Part shown: one piece after another, positions 1 to 8,704 of the stretch
How the letters are laid out: the number at the start of each line of letters is the position of its first letter
How positions within the stretch are numbered: the first letter of the stretch is position 1
From: Amycolatopsis kentuckyensis
GTDB taxonomy: Bacteria; Actinomycetota; Actinomycetes; Mycobacteriales; Pseudonocardiaceae
Direction: 5' to 3'
Assembly: GCF_002155975.1 (NCBI RefSeq)
Contig: NZ_MUMI01000075.1
Coordinates: forward strand, 1-32,167
Length of the DNA stretch: 32,167 nt
The notes under the pieces: model-generated
What the model saw: the letters and a program-made list of their open reading frames with translations, nothing else
Database searches by the model: none
What the model was told of the DNA's origin: nothing
Position numbers and translations under genes: made by a program

Positions 1-46
1 GAGCAGTCCTCGGAGCCGCACCGGCTGGTTCGAACCTCGGCCGGCT

Positions 47-862
47 TCACTCGGTGCGCCAGTGGGCTCGAGTGTCGATCCAGCCGTCGTCCGCCGACCA
101 CATCAGGCAACGGCCGAGCTGGTACGCGCCCGTGATCCAGCAGTGGGTGATGTATCCGGGCACCGTAGGAGGGTCCGGCGGGGTGTTGGTGCACTCCCGT
201 GACAGGGGGAAGTACAGCTCCCAGGGGCTCGTGTAGGTCGCACCCAGGAACAGGTGCTTTTCGTCGCTGCTCACCCGCTGCAGCTTGCGGCACTTGCCGA
301 GAACCCGGCCGGAACACAGCAGGTCGTCGAGTGCGCTGTGCCAGTGTTCCCAGGTGACGTCGGACGGACCTTCGGTCCCCTCGGGGTAGAGCAGAATCGC
401 TCCTTCGCCGGCGGCTGCTTCCCTCCAGGACATTCGCGTTATGCCGATTTTTCGCAGTTCGGACTCGGTGGACCTCCCGAGGATTTCGGGCAGGGTCTTC
501 CGCAGCTCGGCTACTCTTGCTCGGGCGGAGAGCGTCACGAACCAGACTCGTCCGAGTTCGGGTGCCGGAACACGGCCAGGGATTTCGGGGTGCTCGGATC
601 CTTTGGTCCTCAGCTGGGAGACCATTTCGGCGTACTTCGGATCGATGTCCGCAGTGATTTCGACATGACCGACCCTGCCGTCGCCGTATTCGATCCTCAG
701 ATCGGGGGTGCGAGCGGCTTTGTTGTCGTCCTGGATCACGACGCGCTCACCGGTCAGTCGCGCAACGACCCGCGCTGCCGAGTACTCGAAGTCGCCCAGC
801 AAGCTGCGCGCCGCACGCACGCGCTGCTCGTCGCTTCTGAGGTCGATGGGGTAGCCCCGCAC
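47..862 (-). CDS. Hypothetical protein with degenerate PD-(D/E)XK-like motif
   Basis: No function is recognised. The protein has about 271 residues if it starts at the GTG at 862; this start is uncertain, because no in-frame ATG and no well-spaced ribosome binding site is visible. Around residues 60-80 it reads PDLRIEYGDGRVGHVEIT, which has the PD...ExK spacing of restriction-nuclease-like folds but with threonine where the catalytic lysine would be. Orphan actinobacterial proteins of this shape are common and uncharacterised; that comparison is from memory. The C-terminal third is rich in Cys and Trp. Codon use carries clearly more A/T in third positions than the flanking genes, which suggests later acquisition. 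It lies 32 bases downstream of the desaturase fusion on the same strand and could be co-transcribed by read-through. No terminator is seen before it. Confidence 0.6.
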   Translation of the reverse strand: MRGYPIDLRSDEQRVRAARSLLGDFEYSAARVVARLTGERVVIQDDNKAARTPDLRIEYGDGRVGHVEITADIDPKYAEMVSQLRTKGSEHPEIPGRVPAPELGRVWFVTLSARARVAELRKTLPEILGRSTESELRKIGITRMSWREAAAGEGAILLYPEGTEGPSDVTWEHWHSALDDLLCSGRVLGKCRKLQRVSSDEKHLFLGATYTSPWELYFPLSRECTNTPPDPPTVPGYITHCWITGAYQLGRCLMWSADDGWIDTRAHWRTE

Positions 863-894
863 TGCGCGACCATACGTGCGGCGATCTCCGGAGG

Positions 895-2997
895 TCAGCG
901 GCGGTCGTAGTCGACCGCGACCTCCGGGGTCGTCGCGCGGGAGCGGCACGTCAGGATCCGGCTCGCCGCCACGTCGTCCTCCGTCAGCGCGTAGCGGACG
1001 TCCATGTCCACCTGGCCGTGCAGCAGGGTTGCCCGGCAGGTGCCGCACGCGCCGCCCGTGCACGAGTACGGCACCTCGTACCCCGCGCGCAACGCCGCGT
1101 CCAGCACCGTCTCCCCGGCTTCGGCCGGCACGCACGTCGTCGTGCCGCCCAGCGTCACCGCCACCCTCGCCGGGGAGCCCGCCGGGTCGCGCAAGGGTGC
1201 CGCGCCGCGGAAGAGTTCGAAGTGGACGTTCTCCTCCGGGACGTCCGCGTCGGCCAGGGTGCGGCGGGCCATCTCGGTCAGGCCGCGCGGCCCGCACAGG
1301 AACCACTCGTCGACCTTCGCCGGGTGCAGCCGGTTCTGCAGCAGCGCGCGCAGGCGGGTCCCGTCGAGCCGCCCGCGCTGGTAGCGCTCGTGCGAAATCG
1401 CCAGCGCCTCGCCGATCGTGTCGAAGTGCCGGGGCCGGTGCGCGTGCAGGTCCGGGTCGCGCTCGTCGGTGCGGTAGTGGACGACGTGCAGCCGCCCGCC
1501 GAAGCCTTCGGCGAGCGCGCTCAGCTCCGCCGCGAACAACGTCGTCGCGCCCGAAGTGTTGACGTACAGCAGCGTCGCCCGGCTGTGCGGCTCCGCGTCG
1601 AGCGTGCTGACCAGGATGGACAGCACCGGCGTGATGCCGCTGCCCGCGGCCAGCGCCACGTAGTGCGCGGTCCGGGCCGGATCCGGGGTGAGCGTGAACG
1701 CGCCCGACGGCGGCAGGACGTCGAGGAAGTCGCCCGCGGCCAGTCTCGTGGTCGCGAAACCGGAGAAGGCTCCGCCGGCTCGGCGCTTCACCGCGATCCG
1801 CAGCTCGCCCGAGTCCGCCCGCGCGCAGATCGAGTACGTCCGCCGCACGGACTGGCCGTCGACCACCGCGCGGACCGCCACGTGCTGGCCCGGCGAGAAC
1901 CGGAACTCCGGTGCCAGGTGCGGCGGGACGTCGAAGGTGATCGCGACGGCGTCCGCGGTCAGCGGCCGGACCTCCCGCACCCGCAGCCGGTGGAACCGGC
2001 TCGGTCCGAGCGGCGGTGGCTCGGGGCACGGCTCCCGGTCGCCGAGGCCGTCGGCCAGCCGCCGCCACGCGCGGTACTCCGCCGGCGTCAGCTCGCGGCC
2101 CCACGCCGTGATGATCGGGACGTCGCGGGCCAGGTAGGCGTCCCGGTTGTCCCGCCAGGCCCGCAGGTAGCGGTAGAACGGCACGGCGGGGTGGAGGTGG
2201 TGCACCAGGTGGTAGTTCTGGAACAGCATCATCGGCGTCATCAGCCACTCCAGCCCCACCCGCACCCGCGTGGTGCCGAACTTGTCGCGCGGCTTCGCCG
2301 CCGGCAGGCCGTGGTGGGGCAGCCAGTCGAACCACCACGCCAGCACGGCCAGCCCGATCCGCTGCGGCAGCAGGTACCCCAGCAGCAGTTCCCGGCCGTG
2401 ACCGCAGGCGATCAGGATCGCGGTCGCGACGAACGCCAGCGACAGCAGCACGATCGTCTCCGCCCGTTCCGGGGCCGGCCGGGTGCGCACGCGGGCGGTG
2501 TAGAAGCGCGCGTACCAGAAGTCGATGGTGAGCCAGCGGAACGGCAGCGACCACCAGGCTCCCTGCGACGTCCACGCGTCGGGATCCGTGTGGGAGTCCG
2601 CATTCGTGTTCCGGTGGTGTTCACTGTGGATGAACCGGAGCAGCGGGAACGACGCGTACGCCGCGACGAACGGCATCGCCAGCCGGCCGAGCACCTCGTT
2701 GACCCATGTCAGCTTCCCTGCGGCGTGGTGGGCGGATTCGTGCACCACGGTGAACATCGTGAAGGTGACGATCGCGTGCAGCGGCACGGTGTACACCGGC
2801 GGCGCGATCCCCGCCAGCAGCAGCCAGGTCGCGGTGGCCCACAACGCGGCCCCGCCGGCGAACAACAGGAGCGTCGGCACCGAAAGGCGGGGCAACGGGA
2901 TGCGGGGCGAGGGCACCGAGCGCGGGCCCGGGACACCCGCCGCGGTCGGGGTTCCGGGCGTCCGGGAGCCACGCGGCGGCGTATCGACGACGGGCAT
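895..2997 (-). CDS. Membrane desaturase/hydroxylase fused to FAD/NAD and 2Fe-2S reductase
   Basis: A single 700-residue chain appears to carry both a di-iron membrane oxygenase and its electron-transfer partner. Residues 40-310 are the oxygenase, with hydrophobic spans and three histidine boxes: HESAHH (86-91), HSEHH (124-128) and HLVHH (263-267). The context DWLPHH...RDKF...QNYHLVHHLHP...P.Y.Y resembles CrtR-type beta-carotene hydroxylases more than acyl-CoA desaturases (recalled, not searched). Residues 335-600 are a ferredoxin-NADP reductase-like module: RTYSI (387-390) for FAD, GSGITP (452-457) and CGP (568-570) for NAD(P). Residues 605-700 are a plant-type 2Fe-2S ferredoxin with C646, C651, C654 and C684; the reductase-ferredoxin order is that of PaaE/Hmp-type reductases. 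The ATG at 2997 has GAGGAGA 8 bases upstream. It is divergent from a TetR gene. Substrate (fatty acid or carotenoid) is unresolved. Confidence 0.9.
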   Translation of the reverse strand: MPVVDTPPRGSRTPGTPTAAGVPGPRSVPSPRIPLPRLSVPTLLLFAGGAALWATATWLLLAGIAPPVYTVPLHAIVTFTMFTVVHESAHHAAGKLTWVNEVLGRLAMPFVAAYASFPLLRFIHSEHHRNTNADSHTDPDAWTSQGAWWSLPFRWLTIDFWYARFYTARVRTRPAPERAETIVLLSLAFVATAILIACGHGRELLLGYLLPQRIGLAVLAWWFDWLPHHGLPAAKPRDKFGTTRVRVGLEWLMTPMMLFQNYHLVHHLHPAVPFYRYLRAWRDNRDAYLARDVPIITAWGRELTPAEYRAWRRLADGLGDREPCPEPPPLGPSRFHRLRVREVRPLTADAVAITFDVPPHLAPEFRFSPGQHVAVRAVVDGQSVRRTYSICARADSGELRIAVKRRAGGAFSGFATTRLAAGDFLDVLPPSGAFTLTPDPARTAHYVALAAGSGITPVLSILVSTLDAEPHSRATLLYVNTSGATTLFAAELSALAEGFGGRLHVVHYRTDERDPDLHAHRPRHFDTIGEALAISHERYQRGRLDGTRLRALLQNRLHPAKVDEWFLCGPRGLTEMARRTLADADVPEENVHFELFRGAAPLRDPAGSPARVAVTLGGTTTCVPAEAGETVLDAALRAGYEVPYSCTGGACGTCRATLLHGQVDMDVRYALTEDDVAASRILTCRSRATTPEVAVDYDRR

Positions 2998-3041
2998 CGA
3001 GCGGTCTCCTCGGTCGAGAAGCTCCTGGCGAGGCGGGAGTC

Positions 3042-3071
3042 ACCGTAGACAACCCACGGGGGTTTGTAAAC
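3042..3071 (-). promoter_or_regulatory. Desaturase promoter with embedded operator palindrome
   Basis: On the minus strand, TTTACA (3070-3065) and TACGGT (3047-3042) are separated by exactly 17 bases, a good sigma-70-type promoter about 45 bases upstream of the desaturase ATG. An imperfect palindrome at 3045-3071, with 9 of 13 positions matched per arm and core halves ACAACCC and GGGTTTGT, fills the spacer and touches both boxes. This is the expected layout for repression by the divergent TetR protein. Confidence 0.6.
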
Positions 3072-3135
3072 GTCGCGCCACGCTTTGAAAAAAGGTCTCG
3101 GCCTGGAGAATGCAAGCGGTGGGTAAGCTGACCGT

Positions 3136-3726
3136 GTGAAGGCCGTCACCCACTCCGCCCCGGCGCGCACCCGGGAGAGGCTGCTGGACGCGGCCGCCGA
3201 CCTGATCGCCGGCGACGGCTGGGCCGCGGTGACGATGGGCAAGCTGGCCGCGCACGTCGGCGTCAGCAGGCAGACCGTCTACAACGAACTCGGTTCCAAG
3301 GCGGAGCTGGCCGAGGCGTTGGTGCTGCGCGAAACCGAGCGGTTCGCCGAGCGCGTGACCGAGGTCGCCGCCGCCCACCCGGGCCGCCCGGTCGACGGCG
3401 TCACCGCCGCGTTCCGCCAGACCCTCGAAGCCGCCCGGGTCAACCCGCTGATCCTGATCGCGCTCGGCTGCCCGAGCGCCGGCCGGGACGACTTCCTCCC
3501 GCTGCTGACCACCCGGCCCGAGGGCGTGCTCGAGCGCTCGGTCGGCACCGTGGCGGCGCTGTTCGCGCGGTGCTACCCGGAGGCGGGGCTGACGCTCTCC
3601 GAGTGGACGGTGGCGGTCGAGGCGATCGTCCGGCTGCTGCTTTCGCACCTCGTGCAGCCGAGCGGGTCGGTGGCGCAGGCGAGCGGCCAGATGCGCTGGG
3701 TGATCGGCCGGATGCTGGGCGCCTGA
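3136..3726 (+). CDS. TetR-family transcriptional regulator
   Basis: A 196-residue protein with the TetR helix-turn-helix at residues 10-57: RERLLDAAADLIAGDG, then VTMGKLAAHVGVSRQTVYNE. The C-terminal ligand/dimer domain is not diagnostic. The start is GTG at 3136. TAAGCT (3124-3129) lies six bases before it and there is no well-placed ribosome binding site, which fits a leaderless transcript. The gene is divergent from the desaturase-reductase fusion, and the only clear palindrome in the gap (3045-3071) lies within the desaturase promoter. It is therefore inferred to repress the fusion gene, perhaps in response to an acyl or isoprenoid ligand. TetR regulators of desaturases such as DesT are precedent, but orthology is not claimed. 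Confidence 0.9.
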   Translation: MKAVTHSAPARTRERLLDAAADLIAGDGWAAVTMGKLAAHVGVSRQTVYNELGSKAELAEALVLRETERFAERVTEVAAAHPGRPVDGVTAAFRQTLEAARVNPLILIALGCPSAGRDDFLPLLTTRPEGVLERSVGTVAALFARCYPEAGLTLSEWTVAVEAIVRLLLSHLVQPSGSVAQASGQMRWVIGRMLGA

Positions 3727-3768
3727 CCTCGCAGGTGGCCCCCGGCCCGGTGGCGAAGGCCACTGGCC

Positions 3769-3774
3769 TAGACT
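3769..3774 (+). promoter_or_regulatory. Candidate -10 box of tig
   Basis: TAGACT matches the actinobacterial TANNNT -10 consensus and lies about 80 bases before the tig start. No convincing -35 is visible. A short stem (GTGGC at 3750-3754, GCCAC at 3759-3763) just upstream may belong to the 3' end of the TetR gene. Confidence 0.35.
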
Positions 3775-3855
3775 CGGATGTCCCGGTCCGAAGGCGACCA
3801 GGGGCCATTTCCGCAGGATTGTCCACCACAATCGTTACCGCTCGAGGAGAAGACC

Positions 3856-5235
3856 TTGAAGAGCACCGTCGAGCAGCTCAGCCCGACGCGAGTCAAGATC
3901 AATGTCGAGGTGCCGTTCGACGAGCTCAAGCCGAACTTCGACCGCGCCTACCGCAAGATCGCCCAGCAGGTGCGCATCCCGGGCTTCCGGCCCGGCAAGG
4001 CGCCCGCTCGCGTCCTGGAAAGCCGGATCGGGCGCGGCCCGGTGCTCGACGAGGTCGTCAACGAGGCCATCCCGGCCAAGTACATCGAGGCCGTCCGCGC
4101 CAACGAGGTCCGCACGCTCGGCAACCCCGAGTTCGACGTGACCAAGCTCGAGGACCGCGACGTGCTCGAGTTCACCGCCGAGGTCGACGTGCGCCCGGAG
4201 ATCGAGCTGCCCGACCTGGACGGCTTCGCGATCACCGTCGACGACGTCGAGCTGACCGACGCGGAGGTCGAGGAGCAGCTCGACGAGCTGCGTGCCCGCT
4301 TCGGCACGCTGACCGGCGTCGAGCGCCCGGCCGAGACCGGCGACTTCGTCTCGATCGACCTGTCCGCCACCGTAGACGGCCAGGCCGTCGAGGAGGCGAG
4401 CACCAGCGGGCTGTCCTACGAGATCGGCTCCGGCCAGCTCGTCGACGGCATCGACGAGGCCATCGTCGGCGCGAACGCCGGCGAGACCAAGACGTTCACC
4501 ACCCAGCTCGTCGCCGGGGAGCACGCCGGCAAGGACGCCGAGGTGACCGTGACCGTCCAGTCGGTCAAGACCCGCGAGCTGCCCGAGGCCGACGACGAGT
4601 TCGCGCAGATGGCCAGCGAGTTCGACACGATCGACGAGCTCAAGAACGACCTGCGCGAGCGGCTCGGCCGCGTCAAGAAGATGCAGCAGGGCGTCCAGGC
4701 CCGCGACAAGGTGCTCGACGAGCTCCTGGAGCGCACCGAGGTGCCCATCCCGGAGAAGGTGCTCGACGCCGAGATCGAGAACCGCAAGCACGACGCGATC
4801 CACCCGTTCGACCACGACGAGGCCCAGTTCGCGCAGGCCCTCGAGGCCGAAGGCCGCACGCTCGAAGAGTTCGACGCGGAGACCCGCACCGAGTCGGAGA
4901 AGGCCGTCCGCACGCAGCTGCTGCTGGACACCATCGCCGACAAGGAAGAGGTGTCGGTCAACGACGGTGAGCTCACCGAGCGGATCATCTACCAGGCCCA
5001 GCGCTTCGGGATCAGCCCGGACGAGTACGTCCAGCGCGCCCAGCAGTCCGGCCAGCTGACCGCGATCTACGCCGACGTGCGCCGCGGCAAGGCCCTCGCC
5101 TCGGTCGTCCGCAAGGCGACCGTGACCGACGGCTCCGGCGCCGAGGTCGACCTGTCGGAGCTGTTCGGCAGCGACGAGCCGGCAACCGAGGAGACGCAGG
5201 TCACCGACGAAACGGCGAAGACTCCGGCGGAGTGA
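3856..5235 (+). CDS. tig: Trigger factor, ribosome-associated chaperone
   Basis: Trigger factor binds the ribosome near the exit tunnel and shields nascent chains; it also has prolyl isomerase activity. The protein has about 459 residues. The ribosome-docking signature GFRPGKAP is at residues 43-50, the FKBP-like domain is around 155-245 ([14 protein letters not shown], then [16 protein letters not shown]), and the rest is the helical C-terminal chaperone domain ending in an acidic Thr/Glu-rich tail. The start is TTG at 3856, chosen because GAGGAG is at 3844-3849 and the product then begins [13 protein letters not shown], as in mycobacterial homologues. An in-frame ATG at 3778 lies too far upstream. 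The gene is followed by a strong stem-loop and then clpP1, the usual actinobacterial order. Confidence 0.97.
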   Translation: MKSTVEQLSPTRVKINVEVPFDELKPNFDRAYRKIAQQVRIPGFRPGKAPARVLESRIGRGPVLDEVVNEAIPAKYIEAVRANEVRTLGNPEFDVTKLEDRDVLEFTAEVDVRPEIELPDLDGFAITVDDVELTDAEVEEQLDELRARFGTLTGVERPAETGDFVSIDLSATVDGQAVEEASTSGLSYEIGSGQLVDGIDEAIVGANAGETKTFTTQLVAGEHAGKDAEVTVTVQSVKTRELPEADDEFAQMASEFDTIDELKNDLRERLGRVKKMQQGVQARDKVLDELLERTEVPIPEKVLDAEIENRKHDAIHPFDHDEAQFAQALEAEGRTLEEFDAETRTESEKAVRTQLLLDTIADKEEVSVNDGELTERIIYQAQRFGISPDEYVQRAQQSGQLTAIYADVRRGKALASVVRKATVTDGSGAEVDLSELFGSDEPATEETQVTDETAKTPAE

Positions 5236-5242
5236 AGCTGTG

Positions 5243-5288
5243 AGCGAACTTGGGCGGTGTCAGGCATTCTGCACCGCCCAAGTTCGTT
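5243..5288 (+). terminator. Stem-loop after tig
   Basis: A perfect 15 bp stem (5245-5259 with 5272-5286), extendable to 17 with a G-U and an A-U pair, closes a 12-base loop. It begins 7 bases after the tig stop codon. There is no U-tract, as is common in high-GC actinobacteria. It probably separates tig from clpP1 transcription. Confidence 0.75.
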
Positions 5289-5373
5289 AGGGTCGGATAC
5301 AAGATCTCAAGCATCTGAAACGACAGCGGTGGCCGGCAGCACCAGGCCGCCGCCGGCGAAAAGGCAGGCAGAC

Positions 5374-5979
5374 GTGACGCAGCACACGCCCGAGGCGCGG
5401 ACCGGAACCGCAGGGCTCACCCTCACCGACTCGGTGTTCGAGCGGTTGCTCCAGGAGCGCATCGTCGTCCTCGGTTCCGAGGTCAACGACGAGATCGCCA
5501 ACCGGATCACCGCGCAGCTGTTGCTGCTCGACGCGGACGACGCCGAGTCCGACATCCGCTTCTACATCAACTCGCCGGGTGGCTCGGTCACCGCCGGGTT
5601 CGCCATCTACGACACCATGCAGCTGATCCGCCCGGACGTCGCGACCTACGCGATGGGCATGGCGGCCTCGATGGGGCAGTTCCTGCTCTCCTCGGGCACC
5701 CCGGGCAAGCGCTACGCGCTGCCGCACGCCCGCATCCTGATGCACCAGCCCTCGGCCGGTGTCGGCGGCACGGCGTCGGACATCGCGATCCAGGCGGACC
5801 TGTTCAACAAGTGGAAGCAGGAGCTGGCCCGGATCACCGCGGACCAGACCGGGCAGACGGTCGAGCAGATCATCAAGGACGGCGACCGCGACCGCTGGTT
5901 CACCGCCCAGGAGGCGAAGGACTACGGCTTCGTGGACCACGTCCTCACCGCCGACATCGCCCGCGCGGGCTCGCGCTGA
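5374..5979 (+). CDS. clpP1: ATP-dependent Clp protease proteolytic subunit ClpP1
   Basis: Serine peptidase subunit of the Clp protease. Actinobacteria assemble a mixed ClpP1-ClpP2 double ring. The protein has 201 residues from the GTG at 5374 (AGGCAGG upstream). The frame is open further upstream, but an earlier start would lie within the tig stem-loop. The catalytic triad is visible: S99 in [10 protein letters not shown]124 in MHQPSAG, and D173 in the DRDRWF motif. The handle segment and the substrate-binding strand INSPGGSV are intact. clpP2 follows after 25 bases, so the two are co-transcribed. The gap between the tig stem-loop and this start probably holds the operon promoter, but no box pair stands out. 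Confidence 0.96.
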   Translation: MTQHTPEARTGTAGLTLTDSVFERLLQERIVVLGSEVNDEIANRITAQLLLLDADDAESDIRFYINSPGGSVTAGFAIYDTMQLIRPDVATYAMGMAASMGQFLLSSGTPGKRYALPHARILMHQPSAGVGGTASDIAIQADLFNKWKQELARITADQTGQTVEQIIKDGDRDRWFTAQEAKDYGFVDHVLTADIARAGSR

Positions 5980-6004
5980 GCCCGAAGCACCAAGGAGACT
6001 TTCG

Positions 6005-6661
6005 ATGAGCAACTTCAGGCTCCCGGGTGATGACTTCCGGGCTCCGAACCTCCCCCAGTCGCGGTACATCCTGCCGTCCTACGTCGAGCGCACCAGCTAC
6101 GGCGTCAAGGAGTCGAACCCGTACAACAAGCTGTACGAAGAGCGGGTCATCTTCCTCGGCGTCCAGGTGGACGACGCGTCGGCCAACGACGTGATGGCCC
6201 AGCTGCTGCACCTCGAGCACGAGGACCCGGACCGCGACATCCTGGTCTACATCAACTCGCCGGGTGGCTCGTTCACCTCGCTGATGGCGATCTACGACAC
6301 CATGCAGTTCGTCCGCCCGGACATCCAGACGTACTGCCTCGGCCAGGCCGCCTCGGCCGCCGCGGTGCTGCTGGCGGCCGGCACCCCCGGCAAGCGCTAC
6401 GCGCTGCCGAACTCCCGCGTGCTGATCCACCAGCCGGCCACCGAGGGCACCTACGGCCAGGTCTCCGACCTGGAGATCCAGGCGAACGAGATCCAGCGGG
6501 TGCGGCGCCAGATGGAGGTCATCCTGGCCAAGCACACGAACAAGGACCCGGACCAGATCCGGACCGACATCGAGCGCGACAAGATCCTCACGGCCGAAGA
6601 GGCCAAGGCGTACGGCATCATCGACGAGGTGCTGCCGTACCGTAAGGCGTCGGCTCTGTAG
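6005..6661 (+). CDS. clpP2: ATP-dependent Clp protease proteolytic subunit ClpP2
   Basis: Second ring subunit of the actinobacterial ClpP1P2 protease, 218 residues. The triad is S117 (GQAASAAAV), H142 (LIHQPATEG) and D192 (ERDKILTA). The longer N-terminus, [14 protein letters not shown] through [15 protein letters not shown], is typical of ClpP2 and includes the propeptide. The ATG at 6005 has AAGGAGA 5-10 bases upstream. It is paralogous to clpP1 immediately before it; both carry complete catalytic sites, so neither is a pseudo-subunit. The transcript appears to end at the stem-loop just downstream, which would leave clpX under its own promoter. Confidence 0.97.
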   Translation: MSNFRLPGDDFRAPNLPQSRYILPSYVERTSYGVKESNPYNKLYEERVIFLGVQVDDASANDVMAQLLHLEHEDPDRDILVYINSPGGSFTSLMAIYDTMQFVRPDIQTYCLGQAASAAAVLLAAGTPGKRYALPNSRVLIHQPATEGTYGQVSDLEIQANEIQRVRRQMEVILAKHTNKDPDQIRTDIERDKILTAEEAKAYGIIDEVLPYRKASAL

Positions 6662-6674
6662 CAAGATCCGCCAG

Positions 6675-6708
6675 GCCGGTGTGTGTCGAGAAGACGACAC
6701 GCACCGGC
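6675..6708 (+). terminator. Stem-loop after clpP2
   Basis: A 14 bp stem with one G-U pair (6675-6688 with 6695-6708) closes a 6-base loop, 13 bases after the clpP2 stop. ACTGGTTTAG follows; there is no long U-run. It is a likely terminator of clpP1P2. The remaining gap to clpX (6709-6895) presumably contains the clpX promoter, but no clear -10/-35 pair was identified. Confidence 0.7.
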
Positions 6709-6895
6709 ATACTGGTTTAGGGTCGTCCTCTGACGTGCTCCCGGAGCTCGTGGGTGTTCCCGCTCGCGGCATCGGACGGGTACCGTCAGTGGCAATGCGT
6801 GAGGCTCGCACCCGGTCACCGTGCCGGGGGGGTCGCACCGTCGCAACACACGTCAGGCGCGGAAACCCGCGCCGGAGGGGACGAGGTCAACGGCC

Positions 6896-8191
6896 ATGGC
6901 ACGGATCGGTGACGGCGGAGACCTGCTGAAGTGTTCTTTCTGCGGGAAGAGCCAGAAGCAGGTGAAGAAGCTCATTGCCGGCCCCGGGGTCTACATCTGC
7001 GATGAGTGCATCGACCTCTGCAATGAGATCATCGAGGAGGAGCTGGCCGAGGCCGGCGACGTCAAACTCGACGAGCTGCCCAAGCCCGCCGACATCCACG
7101 AGTTCCTCGAGCAGTACATCATCGGCCAGGAAGACGCCAAGCGGACGCTCGCGGTGGCGGTCTACAACCACTACAAGCGCATCCAGGCGGACGACAAGGC
7201 CGGGCCGAAGGACTCCAAGGAGGAGTCGGTCGAGCTCGCCAAGTCGAACATCCTGATGCTCGGTCCCACCGGGTGCGGCAAGACCTACCTGGCGCAAACG
7301 CTCGCGAAGCTGCTGAACGTGCCGTTCGCGATCGCGGACGCCACGGCGCTGACCGAAGCGGGTTACGTCGGCGAAGACGTCGAGAACATCCTGCTCAAGC
7401 TCATCCAGGCGGCGGACTACGACGTCAAGCGGGCCGAGACCGGGATCATCTACATCGACGAGGTCGACAAGATCGCCCGCAAGAGCGAGAACCCGTCGAT
7501 CACCCGGGACGTCTCCGGCGAGGGTGTCCAGCAGGCGCTGCTGAAGATCCTCGAGGGCACCACCGCCTCGGTGCCGCCGCAGGGCGGCCGCAAGCACCCG
7601 CACCAGGAGTTCATCCAGATCGACACGACGAACGTGCTGTTCATCGTGGCCGGCGCGTTCGCCGGGCTGGAGAAGATCATCAACGAGCGGGTCGGCAAGC
7701 GCGGCCTCGGCTTCGGGGCGGAGATCCGCACCAAGTCCGAGATCGAGGAGAGCGACGTCTTCTCCGACACCATGCCGGAGGACCTGATCAAGTTCGGGCT
7801 GATCCCGGAGTTCATCGGCCGCCTCCCGGTCGTGGCGACGGTGAACCACCTGGACAAGGACTCGCTGGTCAACATCCTCACCCAGCCGCGGAACGCCCTG
7901 GTGAAGCAGTACAAGAAGCTCTTCGAGATGGACAACGTCGAGCTCGAGTTCACCAAGACCGCGCTCGAGGCCATCGCCGACCAGGCGGTCCTGCGCGGGA
8001 CCGGTGCCCGCGGGCTGCGTGCGATCATGGAAGAAGTGCTCCAGCCGGTGATGTACGACATCCCGAGCCGCGACGACGTGGCGAAGGTCGTCATCACCGA
8101 GCAGACCGTCCGGGAGAACGTGAACCCGACGATCGTCGCCCGGCAGCCGACGCGGCGCGCGCGCAGCGAGCGCGGCGAGAAGTCGGCCTGA
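6896..8191 (+). CDS. clpX: ClpX, AAA+ unfoldase of the Clp protease
   Basis: ClpX recognises tagged substrates, unfolds them with ATP and feeds them to ClpP1P2. The protein has 431 residues. The N-terminal zinc-binding domain uses C13, C16, C35 and C38. Walker A is GPTGCGKT (123-130), pore loop GYVG (156-159), Walker B IIYIDEVD (184-191), RKH loop 232-234, ClpP-docking loop LGFG (271-274; IGF in E. coli) and sensor 2 GARGLR (370-375). The ATG at 6896 has GAGG at 6883-6886. The basic tail [12 protein letters not shown] is a normal lineage-specific extension. It is followed by a strong stem-loop. Every functional motif is intact. Confidence 0.98.
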   Translation: MARIGDGGDLLKCSFCGKSQKQVKKLIAGPGVYICDECIDLCNEIIEEELAEAGDVKLDELPKPADIHEFLEQYIIGQEDAKRTLAVAVYNHYKRIQADDKAGPKDSKEESVELAKSNILMLGPTGCGKTYLAQTLAKLLNVPFAIADATALTEAGYVGEDVENILLKLIQAADYDVKRAETGIIYIDEVDKIARKSENPSITRDVSGEGVQQALLKILEGTTASVPPQGGRKHPHQEFIQIDTTNVLFIVAGAFAGLEKIINERVGKRGLGFGAEIRTKSEIEESDVFSDTMPEDLIKFGLIPEFIGRLPVVATVNHLDKDSLVNILTQPRNALVKQYKKLFEMDNVELEFTKTALEAIADQAVLRGTGARGLRAIMEEVLQPVMYDIPSRDDVAKVVITEQTVRENVNPTIVARQPTRRARSERGEKSA

Positions 8192-8198
8192 CCCGGGC

Positions 8199-8224
8199 GT
8201 CTCCGGGCCGCCCGGCCCGGAGAC
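8199..8224 (+). terminator. GC-rich stem-loop after clpX
   Basis: A perfect inverted repeat (8199-8210 with 8213-8224, about 11 usable base pairs around a 4-base loop) starts 8 bases after the clpX stop. It sits directly before the ribosome binding site of the next gene, so it either ends the clpX transcript or attenuates read-through. Confidence 0.7.
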
Positions 8225-8240
8225 CCGACAGGAAAGCTGA

Positions 8241-8651
8241 ATGACTGCTGACTCCTTCCCGGGTTCCGGGGCCGCTCCGGGCGGCGGCGTGCAAGCGCCG
8301 CCGCCGCCGGCCCCGGAACCCGCCGGGACCACCCCGGCCGGGCCGGTCCTGGGGTTCCGCGAGCTGAGCGAGCGCGTGATCGCGTCCGTCGCCGACCGGT
8401 ACCCGTGGCTGCACCGCGTGCTGATGGGCATGCTGGCCGTGTTCACCGGCACGTGTGTCGTCGCTGTCGTGTCCCGGCTCTCGCCGTTGCCGCTGATCCC
8501 CGTGCCGTTGTTCGTCGTCGCGGCCTACGGGCTGCGGCAGGCCCGTGGGGTGACCGAGCGGCGTCAGCTGGTCAACTGGGTGCTGCTGTTCGCCCTCGCG
8601 ACGATCGTCGGCTTCTGGCTGATTTCGGTCGTCGGCCGTTGGGTGGAGTGA
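8241..8651 (+). CDS. Small membrane protein with Pro-rich N-terminus
   Basis: Function not recognised. It has 136 residues: a Pro/Gly/Ala-rich cytosolic-type N-terminus (residues 5-35, including a run of five prolines), an amphipathic stretch, then three likely membrane spans at about 61-78, 83-98 and 110-131. The ATG at 8241 has AGGAAAG seven bases upstream. Codon use matches the neighbours, so it is a real gene. It lies between clpX and the MEDS-HATPase gene on the same strand, and the 53-base gap to the latter is compatible with co-transcription. No motif suggests a catalytic role; a small envelope protein is the safest description. Confidence 0.8.
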   Translation: MTADSFPGSGAAPGGGVQAPPPPAPEPAGTTPAGPVLGFRELSERVIASVADRYPWLHRVLMGMLAVFTGTCVVAVVSRLSPLPLIPVPLFVVAAYGLRQARGVTERRQLVNWVLLFALATIVGFWLISVVGRWVE

Positions 8652-8704
8652 AGTCCCGACGTCCGGAGGGTTTGAAGCTGCCGCTCCCGGGGTAAGACAG
8701 TGCC

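Noticed and set aside
20..46. tRNA-like T-loop GGTTCGAACC at the left edge
   Set aside because: The flanking stems (GCTGG against CTCGG) do not pair on either strand, and the rest of a cloverleaf is missing.
863..2575. Open frame continuous with the orphan gene at 47-862
   Set aside because: The upstream part is antisense-frame shadow over the desaturase fusion, with Arg/Ala/Pro-rich composition; only the last 271 codons look like a protein.
5257..5373. Longer N-terminus for ClpP1
   Set aside because: The earlier ATG lies in the loop of the tig terminator and has no ribosome binding site. The GTG at 5374 fits the family start.
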